NCBI RefSeq assembly: GCF_900156895.1
Contig: NZ_FTPD01000024.1
Location: 1-43,980 of the forward strand
DNA length: 43,980 nucleotides
Direction of reading: 5' to 3'
From: Mesorhizobium prunaredense
Lineage (GTDB): Bacteria > Pseudomonadota > Alphaproteobacteria > Rhizobiales > Rhizobiaceae
Of the stretch, positions 31,599 through 40,173 are shown in pieces. Positions within the stretch are counted from its first letter, which is position 1; each line of letters begins with the position of its first letter. Made by a program: the position numbers and the translations under genes. The notes beneath the pieces are model-generated. The model was not told where the DNA came from and searched no databases. It saw nothing but the letters and a program-made list of their open reading frames with translations.

Positions 31599-32795
31599 TC
31601 AGTGCTTCAGCACGTCGACACCGGGCAGCGGCTTGCCCTCCATCCATTCCAGGAAGGCGCCGCCGGCGGTCGAGACATAGGTGAAGTCGTCGGCGACGCC
31701 GGCATGGTTGAGGGCGGCCACCGTGTCGCCGCCACCTGCCACCGAGATCAATTTGCCGGCCTTGGTGCGGGCCGCGGCGTGCCTGGCCGCCGCCACTGTC
31801 GCCCGGTCGAACGGCTCGATCTCGAAGGCGCCGAGCGGGCCGTTCCAGACCAGCGTCGCGGCGCGGTCGATCCAGTCGGCAACGGCCTTCACGGTCTTTT
31901 CGCCGACATCGAGGATCATGGCGTCGGCCGGCACCTCCGCTATGGCGACGGTTTCGCTGGCGGCGCCCGCCTTGAATTCCCTGGCGACGACACCGTCGAC
32001 CGGCAGGATGACGGCGCAGCCGGCTTCGGCCGCCTCGATCATGATCTGCTTGGCGGTGTTGGCGAGATCATGCTCGCACAGCGATTTCCCGACGGCGGTG
32101 CCGCGCGCGGCGAGGAAGGTGTTGGCCATGCCGCCGCCGATGACCAGCGCGTCGACCTTCTTCACCAGATTCATCAGGAGGTCGATCTTGCTCGAGACCT
32201 TGGCGCCGCCGACGATGGCGACGACAGGGCGGACGGGGTTGCCGAGGCCCTTTTCCAGCGCGTCGAGCTCGGCTTGCATGGTACGGCCGGCGAAGGCCGG
32301 CAGCAGCTGCGCAAGCCCTTCCGTCGACGAATGGGCGCGGTGGGCGGCGGAAAAGGCGTCGTTGACGAAGATGTCGCCATTGGCGGCCAGCTTTTCGGTG
32401 AAGGCCGGGTCGTTCTTCTCCTCGGCCTTGTAGAAGCGTGTGTTTTCGAGCAGCAGCACGTCGCCGTTGTTCATGGCGGCGACGGCGCTCGAGGCCTTGT
32501 CGCCGATGCAATCCGCCGCGAAGCCGACAGGGCGGCCAAGCACCTCCGCGGCCGCCTTGGCGATCGGCTCAAGCGAGAATTCGGGCGAAGGTCCATCCTT
32601 GGGCCGGCCGAAATGGGCAAGCAGGATGACCTTGGCGCCCTTGCCGGAAAGCTCGGCGATGGTCGGCGCGATGCGCTCGATGCGGGTGGCATCGGTGACC
32701 TTGCCGTCGGCGACGGGAACGTTGAGGTCGACGCGCACCAGCACACGTTTGCCGTCGATATTGCCGATGTCGTCCAGTGTCTTGAAGCCGGCCAT
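31599..32795 (-). CDS. pgk: phosphoglycerate kinase
   Basis: Pgk, 398 residues, converts 1,3-bisphosphoglycerate and ADP to 3-phosphoglycerate and ATP. RVLVRVDLNVPVADGKV (near 18-34), LAHFGRPKD, VNDAFSAAHRAHSS and the ATP-binding GGGDTVAALNHAG near the C-terminus are all present. It lies between the antiporter and aldolase genes on the same strand; a palindrome (GGTTC-AAGTC-GAACC at 31517-31531) lies in the gap to the aldolase. Confidence 0.97.
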   Translation of the reverse strand: MAGFKTLDDIGNIDGKRVLVRVDLNVPVADGKVTDATRIERIAPTIAELSGKGAKVILLAHFGRPKDGPSPEFSLEPIAKAAAEVLGRPVGFAADCIGDKASSAVAAMNNGDVLLLENTRFYKAEEKNDPAFTEKLAANGDIFVNDAFSAAHRAHSSTEGLAQLLPAFAGRTMQAELDALEKGLGNPVRPVVAIVGGAKVSSKIDLLMNLVKKVDALVIGGGMANTFLAARGTAVGKSLCEHDLANTAKQIMIEAAEAGCAVILPVDGVVAREFKAGAASETVAIAEVPADAMILDVGEKTVKAVADWIDRAATLVWNGPLGAFEIEPFDRATVAAARHAAARTKAGKLISVAGGGDTVAALNHAGVADDFTYVSTAGGAFLEWMEGKPLPGVDVLKH

Positions 32796-32905
32796 GCTGT
32801 TCCCTTTCGCGAAAAATCGCGGCGACCTTACCCCGCATCAACGACGATGCAAGACCTGCATGGGAGTTCACGGAAAATATGATCCACGCCTCGGGTCGCA
32901 GGCAG

Positions 32906-34795
32906 TCAGCCCTCGCCGGTTGCTTTTCCCACCACTGGCTGTGGAGCCGGTTCCGCGTCCGCCGGCGCCTCGGCACCCTGCTTTTTGGTCCGCTTGCGCC
33001 AATTGCGCACAAAGCCAACGATGCGGTCGGCGATCTCGCCGGCACTCAGGAACACCGGCACCCGTGCCACCGGCGCGGTCGGCTCGAGGGAAAGACCGAG
33101 ACCGGTGATCTTGCCCTTGTCGTCGACGTCGCGGACGATCAGCTCGATCGGACCAATCAGCACGCGGTCGGCATATTCGGCATGGCCGCCGAGCCGCGCC
33201 GTCACCAGGTCGCCGACGGTCAGCTTGCGTTCCTCCTCGGTCAGGCCCGGCGCGTAAGCCGCTTCCAGTTCCGCGGCGGAGCGCGCCGGATCGACGGCGA
33301 AGGCGCCGAAGAAGTCGGCATCCTCGGGATCGACCACGGCGCGGCTGGCGAACAGCTTGTCGAGCAGGGCCGGATAGCGATCCGGCACGAAGATGTAGAC
33401 ATGGTCGCCGGCGGCGAGCCTGCCCATGTCCTGGAAGCGCATCGAGCGCCCGTCGCGCAGCACCAGCGACGGCCGCGCCCAGCGCGGGATGCGCTCGCCG
33501 CGCGCCACCGGGCTGCCTGGTGCTACGCGGTAGGCGAGCAGCTCGTGATGGGCGGAGCCAGGCAATTCGAGCTCGACCTTGTCCAACGGACCCAGGCGGG
33601 CGGGCACGATCAGGCCGAGGCGGCGCGCCAGCGGTCCGACGGTCCATCCCTGGATGACCAGCGACACCAACACCACGATGAAGGCGGTGTTGAAGATGAG
33701 GCGGCCATTCTCAAGACCGCCAAGCAGCGGCGTGATGGCGAGCAGGATCGACACGGCGCCACGCAGACCCACCCATGAGACGAAGGCGACTTCCGGGCGC
33801 GGCAGAGGAAACGGCATCAGGCAAAGCCAGACGGCGATCGGCCGCGCCACGAATATCAGGAACAGGCCCAGCAGCACCGCCGGCAGCAGGATCGCCGGAA
33901 ATTGCGAGGGCGTCGCGAACAGGCCGAGGATCAAGAACATGATGATCTGCGCCAGCCACGACATGCCGTCCTGGAAGCGCTTGAGGATGGTGACGGCGCG
34001 GATGTCGGAATTGCCGGCAACGAGGCCGGCGAGATAGACCGCCAGAAAGCCGGAGCCGCCAATGGCGCCGGCGGCGGCGAACACCATCAGCGACAGCGTC
34101 AGCACGAAGATCGGCAGCAGCCCGTGGTCGAGATTGAGCCGGTCGACGAGGCGAACGATGGCGAGGCCGCCGAAAATGCCGACGATGGCGCCAAGCCCCA
34201 TGTTGAGAAGGAAGCCGAGGGCGAGGTCGGTAACCAGCACCCTGGCCTCGGGGCTGGCGTTGGCGGCGATGATCTCGACCAGGCTTATGGTCAGGAAGAT
34301 GGCGATCGGGTCATTGGTGCCGGATTCCACCTCGAGCGTCGAACGCACGCGTTCGCGCAAATTGATCTCGCCGGCGCGCAACAGGAAGAACACCGCTGCC
34401 GCGTCGGTCGAGGCGACAGCGGCCCCGAGCAGGAAGGATTCCAGCCAGCTGAGATCGAGCAGATAATGGGCGACGGCGCCGAACAGGCCGGTGGTCAGAA
34501 GGACGCCGACGGTCGCCAGCGACAGCGCCGGTCCGGCCGCCTGGCGCAACGCGTTGAGTGGCGTGCCGAAACCGGAATCGAACAGGATGACCGCCAGCGC
34601 CAGTGAGCCGGCAAAATAAGCCAGCCGCGCATTGTCGAACTGGATGCCGAGGCCGTCGGTTCCGGTGGCCAGGCCAATGCAGAGGAACAGCAGCAAGAGA
34701 GGGGCGCCGAAGCGGAAGGCGATCAGGCTCGAAAACGCGGCGGCGACGACGAGTGCGGCGCCGACCAGCGTCACGAGATAGATCGCATGCTCCAT
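32906..34795 (-). CDS. potassium/proton antiporter (CvrA/NhaP2-like)
   Basis: About 629 residues from the ATG at 34795 (a start at 34855 would add 20). The first about 400 residues are a CPA1-type exchanger with some 12 helices, including LESFLLGAAVASTDAAAVFF with the membrane-embedded Asp motif and ESGTNDPIAIFLTI. Next comes a TrkA-C/RCK-like domain (about 410-500) and a CorC/HlyC-like transporter-associated domain. It exports K+ in exchange for H+. Inserted between gap and pgk but in the same orientation. Confidence 0.92.
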   Translation of the reverse strand: MEHAIYLVTLVGAALVVAAAFSSLIAFRFGAPLLLLFLCIGLATGTDGLGIQFDNARLAYFAGSLALAVILFDSGFGTPLNALRQAAGPALSLATVGVLLTTGLFGAVAHYLLDLSWLESFLLGAAVASTDAAAVFFLLRAGEINLRERVRSTLEVESGTNDPIAIFLTISLVEIIAANASPEARVLVTDLALGFLLNMGLGAIVGIFGGLAIVRLVDRLNLDHGLLPIFVLTLSLMVFAAAGAIGGSGFLAVYLAGLVAGNSDIRAVTILKRFQDGMSWLAQIIMFLILGLFATPSQFPAILLPAVLLGLFLIFVARPIAVWLCLMPFPLPRPEVAFVSWVGLRGAVSILLAITPLLGGLENGRLIFNTAFIVVLVSLVIQGWTVGPLARRLGLIVPARLGPLDKVELELPGSAHHELLAYRVAPGSPVARGERIPRWARPSLVLRDGRSMRFQDMGRLAAGDHVYIFVPDRYPALLDKLFASRAVVDPEDADFFGAFAVDPARSAAELEAAYAPGLTEEERKLTVGDLVTARLGGHAEYADRVLIGPIELIVRDVDDKGKITGLGLSLEPTAPVARVPVFLSAGEIADRIVGFVRNWRKRTKKQGAEAPADAEPAPQPVVGKATGEG

Positions 34796-34970
34796 CCGCC
34801 AATTGCCCTCGAATTCGTGTTCCTCTCGCTTTACGGCAGAGTGAGGCGAAGACATGACCGGTGCAAGGCGTGAGGGTGGTTTTTTGCCCTATGCCGCTGA
34901 TTTTCGAGTGTTTTGGCGCTCGAGGCGCGGGTCTTGCCAAACAAACCCTTGGAGCGTCGTTTGCGCATCC

Positions 34971-35017
34971 AAAAGGGCGCTGGGCGCCCTCATGAAAACG
35001 CCCGGACAGGCCGGGCG
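34971..35017 (-). terminator. tandem terminators after gap
   Basis: On the minus strand, CGCCCGG/CCGGGCG with a 5-nt loop (35017-34999) is followed by TTTT, and then GGGCGC-CCA-GCGCCC (34989-34975) is followed by TTTT. Two classical intrinsic terminators in a row, 30 nt after gap. Confidence 0.8.
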
Positions 35018-35046
35018 ATTCAAGCGCAAGAAGATCGTTCTTGCGG

Positions 35047-36057
35047 TCAGACGATGGTCTTGCCGAAGGCGACTGCGGTGTCGGCCATGCGGTTGGAAAA
35101 ACCCCATTCATTGTCGTACCAGGACAGCACCGAAACGAAATTGCCGTCCATGACCTTGGTCTGGTCGAGCGCCATGATCGAGGAGTGCGGATCGTGGTTG
35201 AAGTCGATCGACACGTTCGGATGACGGGTGACGGCGAGAACGCCCTTCAGCTTGCCGTTGGAGGCGGCGATCACCGCTTCGTTGATTTCCTGCACCGTGG
35301 TCGCACGCTTGGCGATGAACTTGAAATCGACGACCGAGACGTTCGGGGTCGGCACGCGAATGGAGATGCCGTCGAGCTTGCCCTTGAGGTCGGGCAGCAC
35401 CAGGCCGATCGCCTTGGCCGCACCGGTCGAGGTCGGGATCTGCGACAGCGCCGCGGCGCGGGCGCGGTAGAGATCCTTGTGCATGGTGTCCAATGTCGGC
35501 TGGTCGCCGGTGTAGGAGTGGATCGTCGTCATCATGCCCTTCTCGATGCCGACGGCCTCATGCAGCACGGCTGCCAGCGGCGCCAGGCAGTTGGTGGTGC
35601 AGGAGGCGTTCGAGATGACGATGTGGTCCTTGGTCAGTTTGTCATGATTGATGCCATAGACGACGGTGAGATCGGCGCCCTCGGCAGGCGCCGAGACGAG
35701 GACGCGCTTGGCGCCGGCGGTCAGGTGCGCGGCGGCCTTGTCGCGGGCGGTGAAGATGCCGGTGCATTCGAGCGCGATATCGATGCCGAGATCCTTCCAC
35801 GGCAGCTGCGTCGGGTCCTTGATGGCGGTGACCTTGAATTTTTCGCTGCCGACGGTGATCTGGTCACCGTCGACCGTCACTTCATGCGGGAAGCGGCCAT
35901 GCACGCTGTCGTAGCGCAGCAGATGCGCATTGGTCTCGACCGGGCCGAGGTCGTTGACGGCGACGACATCGATGTCCTTGCGGCCGGATTCGTGGATGGC
36001 GCGCAGGATGTTGCGGCCGATGCGGCCGAATCCGTTGATGGCAACTCTGACGGTCAT
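35047..36057 (-). CDS. gap: glyceraldehyde-3-phosphate dehydrogenase
   Basis: Gap, 336 residues. The NAD-binding VAINGFGRIGRN opens the protein, with VAVNDLG carrying the Asp that usually favours NAD over NADP. The catalytic cysteine is in SNASCTTNCLAPL and the histidine in HSYTGDQ. It makes 1,3-bisphosphoglycerate in glycolysis and works in reverse in gluconeogenesis. It lies 157 bp after tkt on the same strand and ends at a tandem terminator. Confidence 0.97.
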   Translation of the reverse strand: MTVRVAINGFGRIGRNILRAIHESGRKDIDVVAVNDLGPVETNAHLLRYDSVHGRFPHEVTVDGDQITVGSEKFKVTAIKDPTQLPWKDLGIDIALECTGIFTARDKAAAHLTAGAKRVLVSAPAEGADLTVVYGINHDKLTKDHIVISNASCTTNCLAPLAAVLHEAVGIEKGMMTTIHSYTGDQPTLDTMHKDLYRARAAALSQIPTSTGAAKAIGLVLPDLKGKLDGISIRVPTPNVSVVDFKFIAKRATTVQEINEAVIAASNGKLKGVLAVTRHPNVSIDFNHDPHSSIMALDQTKVMDGNFVSVLSWYDNEWGFSNRMADTAVAFGKTIV

Positions 36058-36171
36058 TTTTCTCTCCCTGGGAGTTGGAGGCCGAAGATCAAGTCCGCAG
36101 CTTCATAACGGCGGGCTGGCAAAGAATCCAGCCGTCGATGGGTTGGATTTAAGTCCATTAGGTCGCGGCTG

Positions 36172-36202
36172 CCGGCGAAACCGCCATGTGCGGCTTCGCC
36201 GG
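36172..36202 (-). terminator. hairpin between tkt and gap
   Basis: CCGGCGAA and TTCGCCGG form the outer arms and CCGC/GCGG an inner stem. It follows the tkt stop by 12 nt on the minus strand without a T run, so read-through to gap is likely. Confidence 0.5.
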
Positions 36203-36214
36203 ATACCAGCGCAT

Positions 36215-38206
36215 TTACTCGCCGTGCAGGCGGGCTTCCGCCGCCTTCACCGTCGCTTCGGCGGTGATGCCGAAATGCGGATAGAGTTGTTCGATCGTGC
36301 CAGAGGCACCGAAGCCGGTCATGCCGATGAAGATGCCGTCGGTGCCGATGAAATGATCCCAGCCCTGGCGGATGCCGGCTTCGATGGCGATCTTGATCGG
36401 CGCGTTGCCGATCGTCTTGTTGCGGTAATCAGCACTTTGCTTGTCGAACAATTCGAAGCAGGGCACAGAGACGACGCGGGTCGGATGGCCGTGCTTCTCC
36501 AGCGCCTCGCGCGCCGCCAGCGCAATCTCGACCTCGGAGCCCGAAGCGAAGATCGTCACCGCCGCATCGCCACTGGCGGCGGCCAACTCATAGGCGCCCT
36601 GGCGACAAAGGTTTTCCGCAACGAAGTCGTTGCGTACCGCCGCCAGGTTCTGCCGGGTCAGCGCCAGCGTCGAAGGCGTCTTTTCCTGTTCGATGGCCAA
36701 CTGCCAGCATTCGGCGGTCTCGACCGCGTCGGCCGGGCGGAAGACATTGTGGTTCGGAATGGCGCGCAGTGCGGCCAGATGCTCGACCGGTTGATGGGTC
36801 GGGCCGTCTTCGCCGAGACCGATGGAATCGTGGGTCATGACGAAGATCGAGCGGATGCCCATCAACGAGGCGAGCCGCATCGACGGACGGGCATAGTCGG
36901 AAAAGCACATGAACGTGCCGCCATAGGCGATGAGGCCGCCATGCAGCGTCAGTCCGTTGAGCGCGGCGGCCATGCCGTGCTCGCGGATGCCGTAGTGAAC
37001 GTAGCGCTGGCCGTAATCGTCTGCCGTGATGTTCTTGGTCTGGCTGGTCTTGGTGTTGTTGGAGCCGGTCAGGTCGGCTGAGCCGCCGATGGTTTCCGGC
37101 ACGGCGCCGTTGATGATCTCGAGCGCCATTTCCGACGATTTGCGGGTGGCGACCTTCGGTTTGTCCGTGCTGAGCTTCTTCTTGTAGTCGGTGATGACGG
37201 CGTCGAAATTCGCCGGCAGCGTGCCACTGATGCGGCGCTCGAATTCGCTGCGCAATTGGGCGTCGGCCCCGGCAAGGCGGCCTTCCCAGTCGGTGCGTGC
37301 CTTGACGCCGGTCTTGCCGGCGTCGCGCCAGGCATCGAGGATATCGGCAGGAAGTTCGAAAGGCGGATAATCCCAACCGAAGAATTTTCTGGCGCCGGCG
37401 ATTTCCTCGGCGCCGAGCGGCGAACCGTGTGCCTTGTTGGTGCCGGCCTTGGTCGGCGCGCCGAAGCCGATCGTCGTCTTGCAGGCGATCATCGTCGGTT
37501 TGTCGGAATGGCGCGCCGCCTCGATGGCATAGGCGATCGCCTCCGGATCCTGGCCGTCGATGTGGCTGGCGTTCCAGCCGGACGCCTGGAAGCGGGCGAC
37601 CTGATCGGTGTTGTCGGCCAGTGAAACCGGGCCGTCGATCGAGATGTTGTTGTTGTCCCAAAAGACGATCAGCTTGTTCAGCTTGAGATGTCCGGCAAGC
37701 GCGATGGCTTCCTGGGAAACGCCCTCCATCAGACAGCCGTCACCGGCCAGCACATAGGTGTAGTGGTCGACGAGGTCGTTGCCGAAGGCGGCATTCATGA
37801 TGCGCTCGCCGAGCGCGAAGCCGACCGAATTGGCAAGCCCCTGGCCGAGCGGGCCGGTCGTCGTCTCGATGCCGGCGGCATGGCCATATTCGGGATGGCC
37901 CGCCGTCCTCGATCCCACCTGGCGAAAATGCTTGATCTGGTCGAGGGTGATGTCCTCGTAGCCGGTCAGATAGAGCAGCGAATAGAGCAGCATCGAACCG
38001 TGGCCGGCCGACAGGATGAAGCGGTCGCGATCGGGCCAATGCGGGCTCTTCGCATCGTATTTCAGGAAACGCGTGAACAGCACGGTGGCGATGTCGGCGC
38101 AGCCCATGGGCAGGCCGGGGTGCCCGGACTGGGCCTTCTCGACGGCGTCCATGGAAAGAAAACGGATCGCATTGGCCATCCGGTCATGTTGTTCGCGCGA
38201 GGTCAT
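36215..38206 (-). CDS. tkt: transketolase
   Basis: Transketolase, about 663 residues from the ATG at 38206 (GGAGG upstream), moves two-carbon units in the pentose phosphate pathway with thiamine diphosphate. AGHGSMLLYSLLYLTGY, the cofactor motif GDGCLMEGVSQEAI...NNN, the pyrimidine domain with HDSIGLGEDGPTHQPVEH, and the C-terminal domain are intact. First gene of the tkt-gap-(antiporter)-pgk-aldolase block. The 304-bp gap to the divergent DUF4164 gene holds a 26-bp direct repeat. Confidence 0.96.
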   Translation of the reverse strand: MTSREQHDRMANAIRFLSMDAVEKAQSGHPGLPMGCADIATVLFTRFLKYDAKSPHWPDRDRFILSAGHGSMLLYSLLYLTGYEDITLDQIKHFRQVGSRTAGHPEYGHAAGIETTTGPLGQGLANSVGFALGERIMNAAFGNDLVDHYTYVLAGDGCLMEGVSQEAIALAGHLKLNKLIVFWDNNNISIDGPVSLADNTDQVARFQASGWNASHIDGQDPEAIAYAIEAARHSDKPTMIACKTTIGFGAPTKAGTNKAHGSPLGAEEIAGARKFFGWDYPPFELPADILDAWRDAGKTGVKARTDWEGRLAGADAQLRSEFERRISGTLPANFDAVITDYKKKLSTDKPKVATRKSSEMALEIINGAVPETIGGSADLTGSNNTKTSQTKNITADDYGQRYVHYGIREHGMAAALNGLTLHGGLIAYGGTFMCFSDYARPSMRLASLMGIRSIFVMTHDSIGLGEDGPTHQPVEHLAALRAIPNHNVFRPADAVETAECWQLAIEQEKTPSTLALTRQNLAAVRNDFVAENLCRQGAYELAAASGDAAVTIFASGSEVEIALAAREALEKHGHPTRVVSVPCFELFDKQSADYRNKTIGNAPIKIAIEAGIRQGWDHFIGTDGIFIGMTGFGASGTIEQLYPHFGITAEATVKAAEARLHGE

Positions 38207-38292
38207 GCTTCCTCCAGTGTGAGGGGGGCGGGCCTTGGGAGAGCCCTGGAAAGGGGTGCGCGACACATAGCAGGCGCGGCTTTTTAGTCAAC

Positions 38293-38351
38293 AAACCGGC
38301 GCGCTTTTGCCGATCTTGTTGGTCATTAAACCGGCGCTTTTGCCGGTCTTG
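38293..38351. repeat. imperfect direct repeat upstream of tkt
   Basis: AAACCGGCGCGCTTTTGCCG with ATCTTG (38293-38318) recurs as AAACCGGCGCTTTTGCCGG with TCTTG (38328-38351); each is also a small hairpin (CCGGC/GCCGG). Otherwise the divergent gap 38207-38510 shows nothing specific. Confidence 0.6.
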
Positions 38352-38510
38352 CGATGGCGCCGGAAGGGCTTTGGTGGCCTAAATTAGCGTTAGCAGGGGA
38401 CAGTCGCGAGAGCTTTATTGACGTTGGCTTCACACGGCGCGTAATGTTTCAGACATAACGCGTTCTGAACGTGGATGATTCGGTGATGGGCAGGGCGCAG
38501 GACGAAAGCC

Positions 38511-38783
38511 ATGACCGGGGAAACGACACTCAAGGAAGTCATTGCCAGGCTGGGTAAGGCCATCGAGGGGCTGGAAAACGCCGTCGCGGCCAAGCTCGAG
38601 CACGAGCGCGACTATACGGAAGCCGAGGCGGAGGTGCAGCGCATGAACGCCGACCGCTCGCGGCTGGCGCAGGAACTCGACAATTCCGAAGCGCGCGCCG
38701 AACGGCTGGAAGACGCCAACAAGGAAGTGTCGCGTCGGCTGGTGACCGCCATGGAAACCATCCGCGCCGTGTTGGATAGATAG
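38511..38783 (+). CDS. DUF4164 coiled-coil protein
   Basis: A 90-residue, almost wholly helical protein (LGKAIEGLENAVAAKLEHER, AERLEDANKEVSRRLVTAME) with heptad spacing. It matches DUF4164, which is found just before zapA in Rhizobiales. It may take part in division like ZapA/ZapB-type coiled coils, but that is inference from position. Only 11 nt separate it from zapA. Confidence 0.82.
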   Translation: MTGETTLKEVIARLGKAIEGLENAVAAKLEHERDYTEAEAEVQRMNADRSRLAQELDNSEARAERLEDANKEVSRRLVTAMETIRAVLDR

Positions 38784-38794
38784 GGGCTGGCCCA

Positions 38795-39160
38795 ATGGCA
38801 CAAGTCACGGTTTCCATCGATGGCAAGCAGTATCGCATGGCTTGCGACGAGGGCCAGGAAGAGCATCTGATCGACCTTGCCGAGCGCTTCGACCGCTATG
38901 TCTCGCATCTGAAAGACTCATTCGGCGAAATCGGCGACCAGCGGCTGACCGTAATGGCCGGCATCATGGTCATGGACGAACTTTCGGAACTGCAAAAACG
39001 CGTCAAGGGCTTGGAAAGCGAAGTGCTGACGCTGCGCAAGACGCGTGACGACGCGCTGACCAAGGCCGACAAGAACGATTCCGTGCTGACCCAAGCGCTT
39101 GGCGCGCTCGCCCAGCGCATGGAAGATCTGGCGACGACGCTGGCGGTGAACAAGGCTTAG
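38795..39160 (+). CDS. zapA: cell division protein ZapA
   Basis: ZapA, 121 residues, a FtsZ-binding protein that bundles Z-ring filaments. The globular start MAQVTVSIDGKQYRMACDEG, the helix LAERFDRYVSHLKDSFG and the long coiled coil (MDELSELQKRVKGLESEVL) fit the family. It is followed immediately by a 6S RNA, the arrangement known from many proteobacteria. Confidence 0.93.
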   Translation: MAQVTVSIDGKQYRMACDEGQEEHLIDLAERFDRYVSHLKDSFGEIGDQRLTVMAGIMVMDELSELQKRVKGLESEVLTLRKTRDDALTKADKNDSVLTQALGALAQRMEDLATTLAVNKA

Positions 39161-39303
39161 ACTTCCACTGCCATCGCGCCCCTGTTGCAACGGCATCAAT
39201 GGGCGGGAATGCTGCTGTTTACGACTAAAGGCGAAAAGTTTTCGCCGCCGGCCTCGGTGCCGGTGCAACAGGCATTTGAAGGATGACGCCGCAGTGGTAG
39301 AAA
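39161..39303 (+). ncRNA. ssrS: 6S RNA
   Basis: About 143 nt right after zapA. It can fold into one long rod: closing stem CCACTGC (39165-39171) with GCAGTGG (39291-39297), central stem CCTGTTGCA (39181-39189) with TGCAACAGG (39264-39272) plus CGG/CCG, and a terminal hairpin GGCGAA/TTCGCC (39230-39246). Long internal unpaired stretches between stems imitate an open promoter, as in 6S RNA, which binds sigma-70 RNA polymerase. The ends are estimates. Support is from position and structure; no covariance model was run. Confidence 0.78.
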
Positions 39304-39363
39304 GGCAGAAGCAGGGCCGGTGGATGGTCAATGCCGGCTGCAATCACAGGGTAGGGACGCATC

Positions 39364-40023
39364 ATGAGCCTTCGTATCAATGACACCGCGCCGGATTTCA
39401 CGGCCGAAACCACGCAAGGGACGATCAACTTCCACGAATGGATCGGTGACGGCTGGGCGGTGCTTTTCAGCCACCCGAAGAATTTCACGCCGGTCTGCAC
39501 GACCGAGCTCGGCACGATGGCCGGGCTGGAAGGTGAGTTCAAGAAGCGCAACGTCAAGATCATCGGCATTTCCGTCGATCCGGTCGAAAGCCATGGCAAA
39601 TGGCAGGACGATATCAAGAAGGCGACCGGCCAATCGGTGAACTACCCGCTGATCGGCGACAAGGACCTCAAGGTCGCCAAGCTTTACGAGATGCTGCCGG
39701 CGGGCGCCGGCGAAACCTCGGAAGGGCGCACGCCCGCCGACAACGCGACGGTGCGTTCAGTTTATGTCATCGGCCCCGACAAGAAGATCAAGCTGGTTCT
39801 CACCTATCCGATGACGACCGGCCGTAACTTCGATGAGATCCTGCGTGCGATCGATTCCATCCAGCTGACCGCCAAGCACCAGGTGGCGACGCCGGCGAAC
39901 TGGAAGCAGGGCGAGGACGTCATCATCACCGCCGCCGTTTCCAACGAGGATGCGGTCAAGCGTTTCGGCGCCTTCGAGACGATCCTGCCGTATCTCCGGA
40001 AGACCAAGCAGCCCTCCGCCTGA
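39364..40023 (+). CDS. 1-Cys peroxiredoxin (Prx6 type)
   Basis: A 219-residue peroxiredoxin. The peroxidatic cysteine is in HPKNFTPVCTTELG (Cys about 45), with DPVESHGKW and the Prx6 tail TPANWKQGEDVIITAAVSNE. No resolving cysteine is seen, so it is the 1-Cys class. It reduces peroxides, possibly with help from another thiol. It directly follows the 6S RNA; the ygfA gene often found there is not present. Confidence 0.93.
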   Translation: MSLRINDTAPDFTAETTQGTINFHEWIGDGWAVLFSHPKNFTPVCTTELGTMAGLEGEFKKRNVKIIGISVDPVESHGKWQDDIKKATGQSVNYPLIGDKDLKVAKLYEMLPAGAGETSEGRTPADNATVRSVYVIGPDKKIKLVLTYPMTTGRNFDEILRAIDSIQLTAKHQVATPANWKQGEDVIITAAVSNEDAVKRFGAFETILPYLRKTKQPSA

Positions 40024-40124
40024 GGGGCCAGGGCGGCACGGAAGGATTTTCGGCTTTTTTGCCTCGGCGAAGCATGCGGTGCTTGACGGCGTGGCGCTGG
40101 CGAATGACCATGCTCTTCTTTTAC

Positions 40125-40152
40125 CCCGGCAGGGAAAACCATTCCTGCCGGG
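40125..40152. repeat. hairpin just before the MBL-fold gene
   Basis: CCCGGCAGG and CCTGCCGGG, perfect 9-bp arms around a 10-nt loop, ending 21 nt before the TTG start of the next gene. It could end the peroxiredoxin transcript or restrain the next gene's ribosome site. Confidence 0.5.
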
Positions 40153-40173
40153 TGGGAGCTGAGGGAGCCGGGA

